From positions 10,789 to 74,788 of the forward strand of contig NZ_CALUAE010000026.1 of NCBI RefSeq assembly GCF_943913955.1: 64,000 bases of DNA, written 5' to 3'. Below the pieces are notes generated by a model, which saw only the letters and a list, made by a program, of their open reading frames with translations, did no database searches and had not been told where the DNA came from. Each line of letters opens with the position of its first letter. Within the stretch, counting starts at the first letter, position 1. A program made the position numbers and the translations under genes. Of the stretch, positions 54,265 to 63,687 are shown one piece after another. This DNA is from Mycolicibacterium bacteremicum (GTDB taxonomy: Bacteria > Actinomycetota > Actinomycetes > Mycobacteriales > Mycobacteriaceae).

Positions 54265-56226
54265 TCAGTTCCAGATGCGGACGCGCCGTTCGGGATCCAG
54301 GTACAGCTCGTCGTCGGGGGTCACCGCGAAGGCCTCGTGAAAACTGTCGAGGTTGCGGATGACGCCGTTGCACCGGAACTCCGGCGGAGAGTGCGGATCG
54401 GTCGCCAGCCGCCGGATCGCCTCGGCATCACGGGATTTGGTTCGCCACACCTGGGCCCAGCCGAACAGCACCCGCTGCACCCCGGTCAGCCCGTCGATCA
54501 CCGGCGCCTCCTTGCCATCCAGGGACAGCTCGTAGGCCAGCAGGGCGATGGACAACCCGCCCAGATCCCCGATGTTCTCACCGACCGTGAACGCGCCGTT
54601 GACGTGGTGTGACGGGTCCAGTGCGCGCGGGCTGAACTGCTCGTACTGATCGATCAAAGCCGTTGTGCGATGGCCGAATTCGGTGCGGTCGGCATCGGTC
54701 CACCAGTCGACCAGATTGCCGTCACCGTCGTACTTGGCGCCCTGATCGTCGAAGCCGTGCCCGATCTCGTGCCCGATGACCGCGCCGATACCGCCGTAGT
54801 TGGCCGCATCGTCGGCCTCGGCGTCGAAGAAGGGCGGCTGCAGGATGGCGGCCGGGAACACGATCTCGTTCATCCCCGGGTTGTAGTAGGCGTTCACGGT
54901 CTGCGGGGTCATGAACCACTCGTCGCGGTCCACCGGCCCGCCCAGCTTGGCCAGGTCCCGGTCGTACTCCAGCGCGTACCCGCGCCGGTAGTTGCCGTAC
55001 AGGTCACCGGCATCGATCTGCAGCGCCGAGTAGTCGCGCCAGGTGGCCGGATACCCGATCTTCGGGGTGAACTTGTCGAGCTTCTCCAGCGCCCGGCTGC
55101 GCGTCTCCGGAGTCATCCAGGGCAGGCTGGTGATGCTGACCCGGTAGGCTTCGCGCAGGTTGGCCACCAACTCGTCCATCCTGGACTTGGCCTCCGGCGG
55201 GAAGTGCCGGGCCACGTAGAGCTTGCCGACCGCGTCGCCCATCAGGCTCTCCACCAGTCCGACACCGCGCTTCCAGCGGTCCCGGATGGCCTCGGTGCCC
55301 GACAGCGTGCGCCCGTAGAACGCGAAGTTCTCGGCCACCAGTTCGTCGGTCAGCAGCGACGCGCGCGAGCTGATCAACCGCCAGCTCAGCCACTGCTTCC
55401 ACAGCTCGAGATCCTCACCGGCCCACAGGGCGGCGAAGGCGGTCAGGTAATCGGGCTGGCGGACCACCACCTCCTCGGGGGTGGCGCCGAGTGCTCCCAC
55501 CCAGCCCGACCAGTCGAATCCCGGTGCCTCGCGCGGCACTTCGGCAAAGGTGCGCAGGTTGTAGGTCAGGTCGGCGTCGCGGCGTTTGACGACGTCCCAG
55601 TGCGCGGCGGCCAGCTTGGTCTCCAGCCCGACGATGCGCTGCGCGGTGGCGGCATGGTCACCGTCGCCGTAGACCAGGGTCAGCATGCGGGTGATGTGCT
55701 CGGGGTAGGCGGCCAGGATCTCGGCGTGCGACGGGTCGCGGTAGTAGGACTCGTCGGGCAGGCCGAGACCGGACTGCGAGATGTGCAGCAGGTAGCGGGT
55801 GGAGTCCTTGGAGTCGGTGTCGACGTAGACCCCGGCGCCGCCCCCGACGCCGGTGCGCTGCAGGGCACCGACGACGGCGGCCAGCGCGTCCCGGTCGGCT
55901 GCGGCGGCGACGGTGTCGAGTTCGGCCAGCAGCGGGGCCACGCCGACCCGGGCGACGGTGGCCTCGTCCATGAAGCTGGCATACAGGTCGCCGATGCGCT
56001 GGGCATCCGGTCCGTCGGCCGCCGAGGCGGAGGTGATGATGTCGCGGACCTGCTCCTCGGCCCGGTCGGCCAGGGTGCGGAAGGCGCCGTCGGTGGCCCG
56101 GTCGGCGGGAATGTCGTAGTCGGTCAGCCAGCGTCCGTTGACGTGGCCGAACAGGTCGTCCTGGGGGCGCACATCGGCGTCGACGTATCGCAGATCGATG
56201 CCGGAGCGGAGTTCTGTAGACGTCAC
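54265..56226 (-). CDS. zmp1: Zinc metalloprotease Zmp1 (M13 neprilysin family)
   Basis: A 653-residue M13 peptidase. The zinc site is H486-E487-x-x-H490 (VIGHEIGHGFDDQGA) with third ligand E550 and D554 (GENIGDLGG). The substrate-binding NAYYNPGMNEIVFPAAILQPP is present, as is a C-terminal Cys motif (EFRCNGVIRN ... VRIWN). There is no signal peptide, as in M. tuberculosis Zmp1 (Rv0198c), which interferes with host inflammasome activity. GTG 56226 is the only start near the family N terminus. It is divergent from the next gene by 39 bp. Confidence 0.92.
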   Translation of the reverse strand: MTSTELRSGIDLRYVDADVRPQDDLFGHVNGRWLTDYDIPADRATDGAFRTLADRAEEQVRDIITSASAADGPDAQRIGDLYASFMDEATVARVGVAPLLAELDTVAAAADRDALAAVVGALQRTGVGGGAGVYVDTDSKDSTRYLLHISQSGLGLPDESYYRDPSHAEILAAYPEHITRMLTLVYGDGDHAATAQRIVGLETKLAAAHWDVVKRRDADLTYNLRTFAEVPREAPGFDWSGWVGALGATPEEVVVRQPDYLTAFAALWAGEDLELWKQWLSWRLISSRASLLTDELVAENFAFYGRTLSGTEAIRDRWKRGVGLVESLMGDAVGKLYVARHFPPEAKSRMDELVANLREAYRVSITSLPWMTPETRSRALEKLDKFTPKIGYPATWRDYSALQIDAGDLYGNYRRGYALEYDRDLAKLGGPVDRDEWFMTPQTVNAYYNPGMNEIVFPAAILQPPFFDAEADDAANYGGIGAVIGHEIGHGFDDQGAKYDGDGNLVDWWTDADRTEFGHRTTALIDQYEQFSPRALDPSHHVNGAFTVGENIGDLGGLSIALLAYELSLDGKEAPVIDGLTGVQRVLFGWAQVWRTKSRDAEAIRRLATDPHSPPEFRCNGVIRNLDSFHEAFAVTPDDELYLDPERRVRIWN

Positions 56227-56265
56227 ACTCTCATGGTGCCAGAGCTCACCGGTAGCCTCACGGCC

Positions 56266-56829
56266 ATGCCCGATGAGCAAACCAGGGTGCTGTCCCGCTA
56301 CGGCGTCGCCGGGATCGTGTTCGGCGTGATCGCACTGGCCGCGACGGTGCTGGGTGCGATGGTGTGGACCACACACCGCGGCGAGGTGGCCGAGCGCACC
56401 CATCAGACCGAGGTGCTGCAGACCGCGGCGGACTGGACCGGTCTGCTGATCAACATGAACAAGGACACTGCCGCGCAGAACCTGCAACAACTGCGCGACG
56501 GCACCGTCGGGCAGCTCAACGTCGAGTTCGACAACACCATGGCACCGTTCACCGATCTGGTCGGCAAGTTGCAGTCCCAGACCGTCGGTCAGGTGGAGTC
56601 GGTGTCCATCGAGCGGATGCACCGTGCACCGGAGAGCTCCGAGAATCCCGATCAGCCCCCGGCCGAACTCGCCACCGTGGCCGCCCGGACCGACACCGTC
56701 CTGGTGGTGGCCACCTCGATCAGCCAGAACGCCGGTGCCGAACCGACCACGGTGCGCTGGAATCTGCGCCTCGGCGTCTCGGAAGTGGACGGCTCGTTGC
56801 TGATCTCGCGACTGGAGACGATCCGATGA
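56266..56829 (+). CDS. Mce-associated-like membrane protein (Rv0199-like)
   Basis: A 187-residue protein with one transmembrane helix (GIVFGVIALAATVLGAMVW) and an extracytoplasmic domain of the Mce-associated type (TEVLQTAADWTGLLINMNKDTAAQNLQQLRDGT). It is similar in layout to the four such proteins in the mce1 operon. ATG 56266 is the first with a proper short cytoplasmic tail. Its stop overlaps the next ATG. Probably a partner for an Mce or MmpL system; role not proven. Confidence 0.85.
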   Translation: MPDEQTRVLSRYGVAGIVFGVIALAATVLGAMVWTTHRGEVAERTHQTEVLQTAADWTGLLINMNKDTAAQNLQQLRDGTVGQLNVEFDNTMAPFTDLVGKLQSQTVGQVESVSIERMHRAPESSENPDQPPAELATVAARTDTVLVVATSISQNAGAEPTTVRWNLRLGVSEVDGSLLISRLETIR

Positions 56830-57515
56830 TCAACCGGTTACGGGTGCTCGGTGTCGACGTGCTCGCCCCGGCGCTGGCGATCCTGGCGCTGCTGTTCATC
56901 GGCAGCGCACTGGACTGGCCGCGCTGGTGGGTGGCGGTGTGCACGGCGCTGTGCCTGCTGATCGTGCAGGGTGTCGTCATCAATGCCGTGTTGTTCCGGC
57001 GCGACGGGGTGACCGTCGGCACCGACGACGACGGGCCGGTGCTGCGGTTCGGCGTGGTCGTGACGGCCGCGGTGCTCGCGGCCGCCGCGGTGTTCGTCGG
57101 CTATACCCGGTGGACGGGACCCGACCGCGCGCTGAACGCCGATTCCGCCGAGGTGGTCGGTATCGCCAGCAGTGTGTCCGAGGCGTCGGCGACGTTCAGT
57201 CCGAGCAGTCCCAACGCCGCGATCGACCGGGCCACCGGGCTGATGTCACCGCAGCGAGCGGAGTCCTATCGCAACGAATTCCAAGCCGTTGCAAAGGATT
57301 TGACCAGCCGCAACATCTCCGGTCAGGCGCAGACGGTGTCGGCCGGGGTGGAGGCGATCGGTCCGGCGGCGGCCAGTGTCGCCGTCGTCATGCGCGGTAC
57401 CCAGCACGCCCCGGGCAAACCGGCCGATGTGGCGATCCTGGCGCTGCGGGTGACGCTGGTCAAGGAGAGCGGCACCTGGTTGGTGACCGATGTGACGCCG
57501 ATCAACGCGCGTTAA
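56826..57515 (+). CDS. Mce-associated-like membrane protein (Rv0200-like)
   Basis: A 229-residue protein with three hydrophobic helices in the N-terminal 95 residues (LAPALAILALLFIGSAL; VAVCTALCLLIVQGVVINAVL; FGVVVTAAVLAAAAVFVGY). An extracytoplasmic NTF2-like domain follows (SASVAVVMRGTQHAPG-type strand ... LVTDVTPINAR). Coupled to the previous gene by ATGA. Its TAA overlaps the TAA of the convergent gene (TTAA at 57512). Confidence 0.83.
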   Translation: MINRLRVLGVDVLAPALAILALLFIGSALDWPRWWVAVCTALCLLIVQGVVINAVLFRRDGVTVGTDDDGPVLRFGVVVTAAVLAAAAVFVGYTRWTGPDRALNADSAEVVGIASSVSEASATFSPSSPNAAIDRATGLMSPQRAESYRNEFQAVAKDLTSRNISGQAQTVSAGVEAIGPAAASVAVVMRGTQHAPGKPADVAILALRVTLVKESGTWLVTDVTPINAR

Positions 57516-57997
57516 CGCTCGGCGGACGCCTGGGCCCGCTGGGCGCGGATGCGGGCGAACCGGTCCGACAGCCTGCGCATCCGGATCATCAGTGTCGCCG
57601 GCGGTGCGCCGGTGGCCTCCAGCCAGCTGGTGAACTCCTCGCCGGGCACCCCGATGCGGGACGCGAATTCCGGCACGCCCAGCCCGGAGCGCTCCAGCAA
57701 CTCGCGGATGTGCCGGGCGACCTCGGAGCGCTCGTTGGCCTCCAGATGCTCGCGGGCCTTGTCCAGCACCTCGGCCAGCGCCTTGGACACCCCGTAGGGC
57801 TGGGCGGTGTCGAGCACCTCCTCGACCTGACGGGCGGTGCGGCCGAACGGATCCCGCTTGATGGCCGCGGCGATGCGCTGCCAGACCGCCAGATCGTCGT
57901 TGTCGAGCGCGGCGCGGATCGCCGAGGTCGGCCAGAATTCGACCGGCCGGTCGTCGGCAGGAGGGGATACGTCCGCCGGCTGCGCTGCCACCGTCAC
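57512..57997 (-). CDS. Cytoplasmic protein coupled to mmpL11, helix-turn-helix-like (Rv0201c-like)
   Basis: A 161-residue protein whose GTG overlaps the mmpL11 stop (GTGA), so the two are translated together. The middle part (IRELLERSGLGVPEFASRIGVPGEEFTSWLEATGAPPATLMIRM) looks like an XRE-type helix-turn-helix, which would make it a regulator. No membrane segment. Same position as Rv0201c. A link to MmpL11 function or expression is suggested by the coupling only. Confidence 0.75.
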   Translation of the reverse strand: MTVAAQPADVSPPADDRPVEFWPTSAIRAALDNDDLAVWQRIAAAIKRDPFGRTARQVEEVLDTAQPYGVSKALAEVLDKAREHLEANERSEVARHIRELLERSGLGVPEFASRIGVPGEEFTSWLEATGAPPATLMIRMRRLSDRFARIRAQRAQASAER

Positions 57998-60840
57998 CTC
58001 GCTTCCTCCAACATTGCCACCGCCACCGACAGACACCGCTGCCGCACCGCATCCCAGTCGGTATCGGCCGGTGCCGTCGCGTCCGGGTCGTCCGAGGGCT
58101 GCGGGTCGGCGAGTCGCCGGACGAGTTGCGTGGCGACCCAGTGCGCCCGTGGGCGCTGTCCACAGTAGTACCGGTCCATGCCGGTCAGGACGCGGGCCGC
58201 GGTATCGGTTTCCATCGAGTCGACCAACCGGGCGAACTCGGCGTAATCGCGGGTGCTGTTGCGGCACATCAACAGAAAGCTCTTCATGCGCAGCGTCTCG
58301 GCGCCGGTCGGGATCAGCAGCCGGTCACCGGTGGGCAGCTGGACGTTGGTGGCCTCCATCGGCCCGCGCCGCTGCACCGGCAGCCGCTCGGAGTCCGAGG
58401 CGGTCTCCAGCGCATCGAGTGCGACGTTGATCCGGCCGCGCCACACCGTCACCGGGTGCGGCGGGCGGGTGATCGAACCGGTGGTGGTGATCCGGCTGGC
58501 CAGCCGCCGCTCGGGTTCGGGGCCACAGCCGCTGAAGGCCAGCGGATCGGCCACCACGACGGTCTGCGGGGCCAGTCGCTTGAGCTTGGCGGCGGACTTG
58601 ACCACCATCCGGAGATCCTGCCCGGGCGCGGCCAGGGCGGTCTCGGGCACCAGCACCAGGTCCCCGATGTCGACCTTGGGCAGCGGCTTCTCGAAGTCCA
58701 CCGACGGCAGGATCCGGTCCAGCCAGCGCGGCAGCCACCAGTTCCACTCGTCGAACATCGCCATCAGGGCGGGCACCAGCACCAGTCGCACGATCGTGGC
58801 GTCCACCGCGATCGCGGTCGCGCAGGCGACACCGATCTGGGCGACCAGCGGCATACCCGCGAAGGCGAACCCGATGAACACCGCGATCATGATGAGCGCC
58901 GCGCTGGTGATGGTGCGGGCACTGGTCGAGATGCCGTAGGCGACCGCATCGCGGGTGTTGTTGGTGATCAGGAAGCGTTCCCGGATACGGGTCAGCAGGA
59001 AGATCTCGTAGTCCATGGAGAGGCCGAAGGTCATGGCCAGCACCAGCGGCGGCACCGTACTGTCCAGCGACTCCAGCGGGGCGAAGCCCAGATCCTCCAG
59101 CCAGCCCCACTGGAAGACCACCACCAGGCTGCCGTAGGCGGCCGCCACCGACAGCACGGTCATCAGCACGCCCTTGAGCGCCAGGAACACCGAGCGGATC
59201 GCGATCAGCAGCATCACGAACGCGATCACCGCGACGAACACGAACACCCAGGGCTGTGCCGCCGAGACCTGATCGTCGAAGTCCTTGATCAGTGCCGTCG
59301 GCCCGCCGACGTCGATCTGGGCGTCACCGATGTCCAGCGCGGGCAGCTCGGTGCGCATCCAGTCCACGGCGTCGCGGGCCCGGAAGTCCTCCGGGTCCAC
59401 CGACAGCACCGCCGACAGCAGGGCGCTGTTGTCGGTATTGCCGATCACCGCCGGTGTCACCGTCGCGACATCGGGGCCCTCGGCCATCTTGCGCGCGACG
59501 GTGTCGATCGCGGCTTGGGCCTGTGGTCCGCCGGCGTCGCCGCCGGGGAAGGTGATCATCACCCGGACCGGGCCCAGCGCCCCGGGTCCGAGTGCCTCGG
59601 CGGCCGCGTTCACCCCGCCGCGGATCTCATGGCTGGGATCGAACTGGCGCAGCATGCTGTTGCCCAGCGTCATGGCGAACGCGGGGGCGGCCATGATCAA
59701 CAGCACCACCGCGGCGACCGTGGCCGACACCCACGGCCGGCGCATGACGGCACCGATCCAGCGGGTCCAGAACCGTGACTGGGTGGTGTCGGGCCGGCGC
59801 GACCAGTGCAGCAGCCGGGACCGTTTGGCCGCGGACCGGCCGAAGGTGGCCAACACCGCCGGGATCAGCGTGGTCGAGGTGAGCACCGCGACGGCCACCG
59901 CCAGGATGGCGCCGGTGGCCATGGACTGCAGGATCGGGGTGTTGATCAGGTAGATGCCGGAGACCGAGGCGATCACCGTCATCCCGGACAGCACCACCGC
60001 CAGTCCGGAGGTCGCCATCGCCCCGTCAATGGCCTGCGCGGAATCGCGCCCGGCCCGCAACTCCTCGCGGTAGCGCATCAGGATGAACAGCGAATAGTCC
60101 ACCGCGACCGCGATACCGAACATCGACACCGTCGAGGTGGCGAACACCGACATGGCCATCACGTGGGACAGCAGGAAGACCACGCCCATGGTGACCACGA
60201 CGGTGCAGATGCCCAGCAGCAACGGCATGGCCGCGGCCGCCAACGATCCGAACACCGCCAGCAGGATGATCAGGACGACCGGGGCGTTCCACTTCTCGGC
60301 CTGTGCGATGTCGTGCTTGGTGGCCTGCTGTGCGGCGGCGCCCAGCGCTCCCTGTCCGATGACGTAGAGCCGGACCTTGCCGTTCTCGGACTGGCCGGCC
60401 TGCTCGCCCTCGATGCCGACCTTGTCACGCAACTGGTTGGCGATGTCGACCGCGCCGCTGTTGTTGAAGTCGACCTGCAACTGCACGACGTAGGGCCGGT
60501 CCGGAGCCGGCGGTGGTTGCTGTGGGTTCGGGATCTCCTTGACCGAGGGCACCTCGCCGGCGATGCGCTGCAGCTGCGCGACGGCGGCATTCATGTCCTC
60601 GAAGGAGGCGTCGGCACGCGGCACGGCCACCAGCGCCAGTGGCGAGGCACCCTGCTCGGGGAACTGCTCTTCGAGTTGGTGCTGGAGTTGCAGCGACTGG
60701 GACCCCGCGACTTCGAACCCGCCGCCGGTGAGCCGGTCCGAATGGTTCAGCGCGAGGTAAACGGAGGGCACGAGTAGCAGCACCCACACCACAAACACCG
60801 CCCAGCGATATCTGCGCAGGCTGCTGCTCAAGCGCATCAT
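57994..60840 (-). CDS. mmpL11: MmpL11 lipid/haem-related RND transporter
   Basis: The 948-residue RND-family transporter has 11-12 helices arranged around two periplasmic loops and a long C-terminal cytoplasmic domain (from about residue 720). Conserved pieces are SMFGIAVAVDYSLFILMRYREEL and AMTFGLSMDYEIFLLTRIRERF with the proton-relay Asp-Tyr pairs. MmpL11 exports mycolate wax esters and long-chain triacylglycerol and is involved in haem uptake with Rv0203. ATG 60840 gives MMRLSSSLRRYRWAVF, the family N terminus; the frame is open upstream. The C-terminal region ends with a Rv0201c-like gene coupled by GTGA. Confidence 0.93.
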   Translation of the reverse strand: MMRLSSSLRRYRWAVFVVWVLLLVPSVYLALNHSDRLTGGGFEVAGSQSLQLQHQLEEQFPEQGASPLALVAVPRADASFEDMNAAVAQLQRIAGEVPSVKEIPNPQQPPPAPDRPYVVQLQVDFNNSGAVDIANQLRDKVGIEGEQAGQSENGKVRLYVIGQGALGAAAQQATKHDIAQAEKWNAPVVLIILLAVFGSLAAAAMPLLLGICTVVVTMGVVFLLSHVMAMSVFATSTVSMFGIAVAVDYSLFILMRYREELRAGRDSAQAIDGAMATSGLAVVLSGMTVIASVSGIYLINTPILQSMATGAILAVAVAVLTSTTLIPAVLATFGRSAAKRSRLLHWSRRPDTTQSRFWTRWIGAVMRRPWVSATVAAVVLLIMAAPAFAMTLGNSMLRQFDPSHEIRGGVNAAAEALGPGALGPVRVMITFPGGDAGGPQAQAAIDTVARKMAEGPDVATVTPAVIGNTDNSALLSAVLSVDPEDFRARDAVDWMRTELPALDIGDAQIDVGGPTALIKDFDDQVSAAQPWVFVFVAVIAFVMLLIAIRSVFLALKGVLMTVLSVAAAYGSLVVVFQWGWLEDLGFAPLESLDSTVPPLVLAMTFGLSMDYEIFLLTRIRERFLITNNTRDAVAYGISTSARTITSAALIMIAVFIGFAFAGMPLVAQIGVACATAIAVDATIVRLVLVPALMAMFDEWNWWLPRWLDRILPSVDFEKPLPKVDIGDLVLVPETALAAPGQDLRMVVKSAAKLKRLAPQTVVVADPLAFSGCGPEPERRLASRITTTGSITRPPHPVTVWRGRINVALDALETASDSERLPVQRRGPMEATNVQLPTGDRLLIPTGAETLRMKSFLLMCRNSTRDYAEFARLVDSMETDTAARVLTGMDRYYCGQRPRAHWVATQLVRRLADPQPSDDPDATAPADTDWDAVRQRCLSVAVAMLEEAR

Positions 60841-61115
60841 GAACTGCTGGATGGCGCCCCTGGCCTTTCTCCCCGGCTGCTGTAAGCCAGAGCGTACCGC
60901 AGCGCGCTGTGAGTCGACCTGTGCTCGTTCCCGGTTGTGACCACCTCGAAACGCGGTTGTGCCGATGATCACCTGCGAGTTTGCTGTGTCGATTGGTTCC
61001 GGTGCCGCGACGATGGCATGATGGCGGCTGGTCGTTCTGGGTCGGGGATCCGTGCCGTACCGATAGCGGGAGTTCGCGAGCCGCGAGTTGCGCTCCACCG
61101 CAAAGGAGATATCCG

Positions 61116-61634
61116 TTGACTGTGACCCCCAGTGCCCTCGCCGCGATGCGCCGCGGACTGGTCGTGACATTCGCTGGCTGCCTGGTCGGCGGTGCCGCCG
61201 CCGTGCTGGTGTCGGCGCCGGCCGCCGTCGCCGAGACCGATCCGTGCGAGGCCAGCGAGATCGCCAAGACCATCGGTTCGGTCGCCACCTCGATGGGCAA
61301 CTACCTCGACACCCACCCGGACACCAATCAGGCGCTGACCGCCATCGCCGCGCAGCCCGCCGGACCGCAGTCGCTGGCCGCGGCCAAGACCTACTTCGAC
61401 GCCAAGCCGGCCGCCGCCAAGGACATCCAGCGGTTGCAGGCGCCGCTGGTGCGGTTGTCCACCCAGTGCGAGCTGCCGATCTCGCTGCCGCAGGTGCTCG
61501 GCCTCATGCAGGCCGTTCAGCAGCCGACTGCCGGGCTGCCCGCCGCCGGTCTGCCCGCTGCCGCGGACGCGGTCAGCCCCGTCGCGCAGGGCATCGGCGC
61601 GCTGCCGGGCCCGGTCGTCCGCGCAATTCCGTAG
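61116..61634 (+). CDS. Secreted haem-binding protein (Rv0203-like haemophore)
   Basis: A 172-residue exported protein with a signal peptide ([20 protein letters not shown] ... AVAETD) and the mycobacterial haemophore-type helical domain with two conserved Cys (TDPCEASE and STQCELPIS). The mature start ([27 protein letters not shown]) is close to Rv0203 as I recall it. TTG 61116 is used because AAAGGAGAT lies six to seven bases upstream. It is divergent from mmpL11, its functional partner in haem uptake. It carries a longer C-terminal tail ([19 protein letters not shown]) with a repeated GLPAA unit. Confidence 0.85.
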   Translation: MTVTPSALAAMRRGLVVTFAGCLVGGAAAVLVSAPAAVAETDPCEASEIAKTIGSVATSMGNYLDTHPDTNQALTAIAAQPAGPQSLAAAKTYFDAKPAAAKDIQRLQAPLVRLSTQCELPISLPQVLGLMQAVQQPTAGLPAAGLPAAADAVSPVAQGIGALPGPVVRAIP

Positions 61635-61653
61635 TCCGCGCCATAATCCAGGG

Positions 61654-62376
61654 GTGCGCACCACGCTGGAACACTCCTCATCCGACGGCACCGGCCGCAC
61701 GGTGCTGATGGTCGACGACGACCCGGATGTCCGGACGTCGGTGGCGCGCGGCCTGCGGCATTCCGGTTTCGACGTCCGGGTGGCCTCCAACGGCCGGGAG
61801 GCGTTGCGACTGCTCGCCAACGAAGCCCACGACGCGCTGGTGCTCGATGTCCAGATGCCCGAGCTGGACGGGGTCGCGGTGGTGACGGCGTTGCGGGCGC
61901 TGGGCAACGAGATCCCGATCTGTGTGTTGTCGGCCCGCGACACGGTCAACGACCGCATCGCGGGGCTGGAGGCCGGCGCCGACGACTATCTGACCAAGCC
62001 GTTCGACCTCGGCGAACTGGTCGCCCGGTTGCACGCGTTGCTGCGACGCGCCAGCCACGCCGAGCGGGAATCAGACGTGATGATCGTCGGCCCGCTGACC
62101 ATCGACACCGCCCGCAGGCTGGTCTACGTCGACGGTGAACGGGCCGACTTGACCAAGCGCGAATTCGACCTGCTCGCGGTGCTGGCCGAGAACGCCGGGG
62201 TGGTGCTGTCGCGGCAGCGGCTGCTCGAGCTGGTGTGGGGCTACGACTTCGACGTCGACACCAACGTCGCCGATGTGTTCATCTCCTATCTGCGGCGCAA
62301 GCTGGAGCGTGAGGACCGGCCCCGGGTCATCCACACGGTCCGCGGCATCGGTTACGTGCTCCGGGAGGAGGCGTAG
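61654..62376 (+). CDS. OmpR/PhoB-type response regulator, PrrA-like
   Basis: The 240-residue regulator has a receiver domain with acidic pocket D21-D22, phosphorylation site D65 ([12 protein letters not shown]), Thr/Ser and Lys ([19 protein letters not shown]). A winged helix follows ([53 protein letters not shown]). It resembles PrrA as I recall it. GTG 61654 has no ribosome site, suggesting a leaderless start. The kinase gene follows by 3 bp. Standing next to the haem-binding protein gene, it may respond to envelope or iron/haem signals; this is inference. Confidence 0.9.
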   Translation: MRTTLEHSSSDGTGRTVLMVDDDPDVRTSVARGLRHSGFDVRVASNGREALRLLANEAHDALVLDVQMPELDGVAVVTALRALGNEIPICVLSARDTVNDRIAGLEAGADDYLTKPFDLGELVARLHALLRRASHAERESDVMIVGPLTIDTARRLVYVDGERADLTKREFDLLAVLAENAGVVLSRQRLLELVWGYDFDVDTNVADVFISYLRRKLEREDRPRVIHTVRGIGYVLREEA

Positions 62377-62379
62377 TCC

Positions 62380-63687
62380 GTGGCGCGGTTGTCACTGCGC
62401 ACCCGGGTCGCCATCGCCTCCGCCGTCGCCGCTGCCGCCGTGGTGGCGGCGTTCACCGTGCTGACGTCGGTGGTGCTCGCGAACAACGATGCGGCGCAAC
62501 TGGATCGGCGTCTCGACTCGATCGTCGAGGCCAGCATGTTCCCCGAACAACTGTCCGATCCCAGACGCGGGGTGCTGACCACCGGGCGGTCCCGCTCCAC
62601 CGGGCAGGTGGTGTTCCAGCGCGGCTTCCAGCTGCCGGCGCTGTCGCCGGGTACCGAGACCGTCGAGGTCAACGGGGTCGAGTACCGGGTACGCACCATC
62701 CCGATGAACCAGCAGGGCGGCGGCATCCTGCTGTCGCTGGGTATCCGTGCCGACAGCATCCTGCTGAACCGCGCCCGGATTCCCATCTACATCTCGGTCG
62801 GCGTACTGACGGTGTTGGTGGCCGGTGGGATCGGCTGGCTGCTGGCCGGTCCGGCGGTACGCCCGTTGCGCAGGCTGACCGAGCAGACCAAATCCCTTGG
62901 CAGCGGCGGCGTGCCGAACGTGAAGGGCGCCCGCGAGGCCGAGGAGCTGTCCGAGGCCATGGCCGGGATGCTGAGCAGGCTGGCCGCCGCGCAACAGGCG
63001 ACCACCCGATCACTGCAGGCGGCGCAGGACTTCGCGGCCAATGCGGCGCACGAACTGCGTACACCGCTGACCGCCATGCGCGCGGATCTGGACACGCTTC
63101 GCATCCACGACCTGCCCGCCGAGGAACGCGAGGAGGTGGTCGGTGACCTGCTGCGCGCACAGCGCCGGGTGGAGGCGACGATCACCGCGCTCGGTCAACT
63201 CGCCTCCGGTCAACTGGCGCAAGCCGAGGACCGGGAACAGATCGACGTGACCGACATGCTGGATCGCGTCGTGCGGGAGAACGGGCGCATCGATCCGCCG
63301 GTGGACATCACGGTGGCCACCGACGACCACTTCACCGTGTGGGGCTGGCCCGGCGGGCTGCGCCTGGCGGTAGACAACCTGGTGCGCAACGCCGCGACGC
63401 ACGGTGCGGCGACACGAATCGTGTTGACCTGCAATCGGATACCGGGCCAGTTGCAGATCGTGGTGGACGACAACGGCCGCGGCCTGCCCACCGAGGAGCG
63501 CACCACGGTGCTGGGCCGGTTCGCCCGTGGCAGCACCGCGGTGCCCGGTGGGTCGGGTCTGGGGCTGGCGCTGGTCACTCAGCAGGCCGCGCTGCACGGC
63601 GGGCGTTTGGACCTCGATGACAGTCCGCTGGGTGGCCTGCGCGCGACGTTGACCGTCTCCGAGCGTGCGCCGGACCAGATTGCGTAG
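62380..63687 (+). CDS. Sensor histidine kinase, PrrB-like
   Basis: The 435-residue kinase has two transmembrane helices (about 10-32 and 132-156) flanking a roughly 100-residue extracytoplasmic sensor (NNDAAQLDRRLDSIVEASMF ... YRVRTIPMN), a HAMP domain, HisKA with H224 (NAAHELRTPLTAMRADLDTL) and HATPase_c motifs (NLVRNAATHG, VDDNGRGLP, GGSGLGLALV). Close in layout to PrrB. GTG 62380 starts 3 bp after the regulator. The signal sensed is unknown. Confidence 0.9.
   Translation: MARLSLRTRVAIASAVAAAAVVAAFTVLTSVVLANNDAAQLDRRLDSIVEASMFPEQLSDPRRGVLTTGRSRSTGQVVFQRGFQLPALSPGTETVEVNGVEYRVRTIPMNQQGGGILLSLGIRADSILLNRARIPIYISVGVLTVLVAGGIGWLLAGPAVRPLRRLTEQTKSLGSGGVPNVKGAREAEELSEAMAGMLSRLAAAQQATTRSLQAAQDFAANAAHELRTPLTAMRADLDTLRIHDLPAEEREEVVGDLLRAQRRVEATITALGQLASGQLAQAEDREQIDVTDMLDRVVRENGRIDPPVDITVATDDHFTVWGWPGGLRLAVDNLVRNAATHGAATRIVLTCNRIPGQLQIVVDDNGRGLPTEERTTVLGRFARGSTAVPGGSGLGLALVTQQAALHGGRLDLDDSPLGGLRATLTVSERAPDQIA

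Noticed and set aside
60841..61170. N-terminal extension of MmpL11 upstream of 60840
   Set aside because: The extra sequence is not hydrophobic, would overlap the haemophore start, and MMRLSSSLRRYRW matches the family start.
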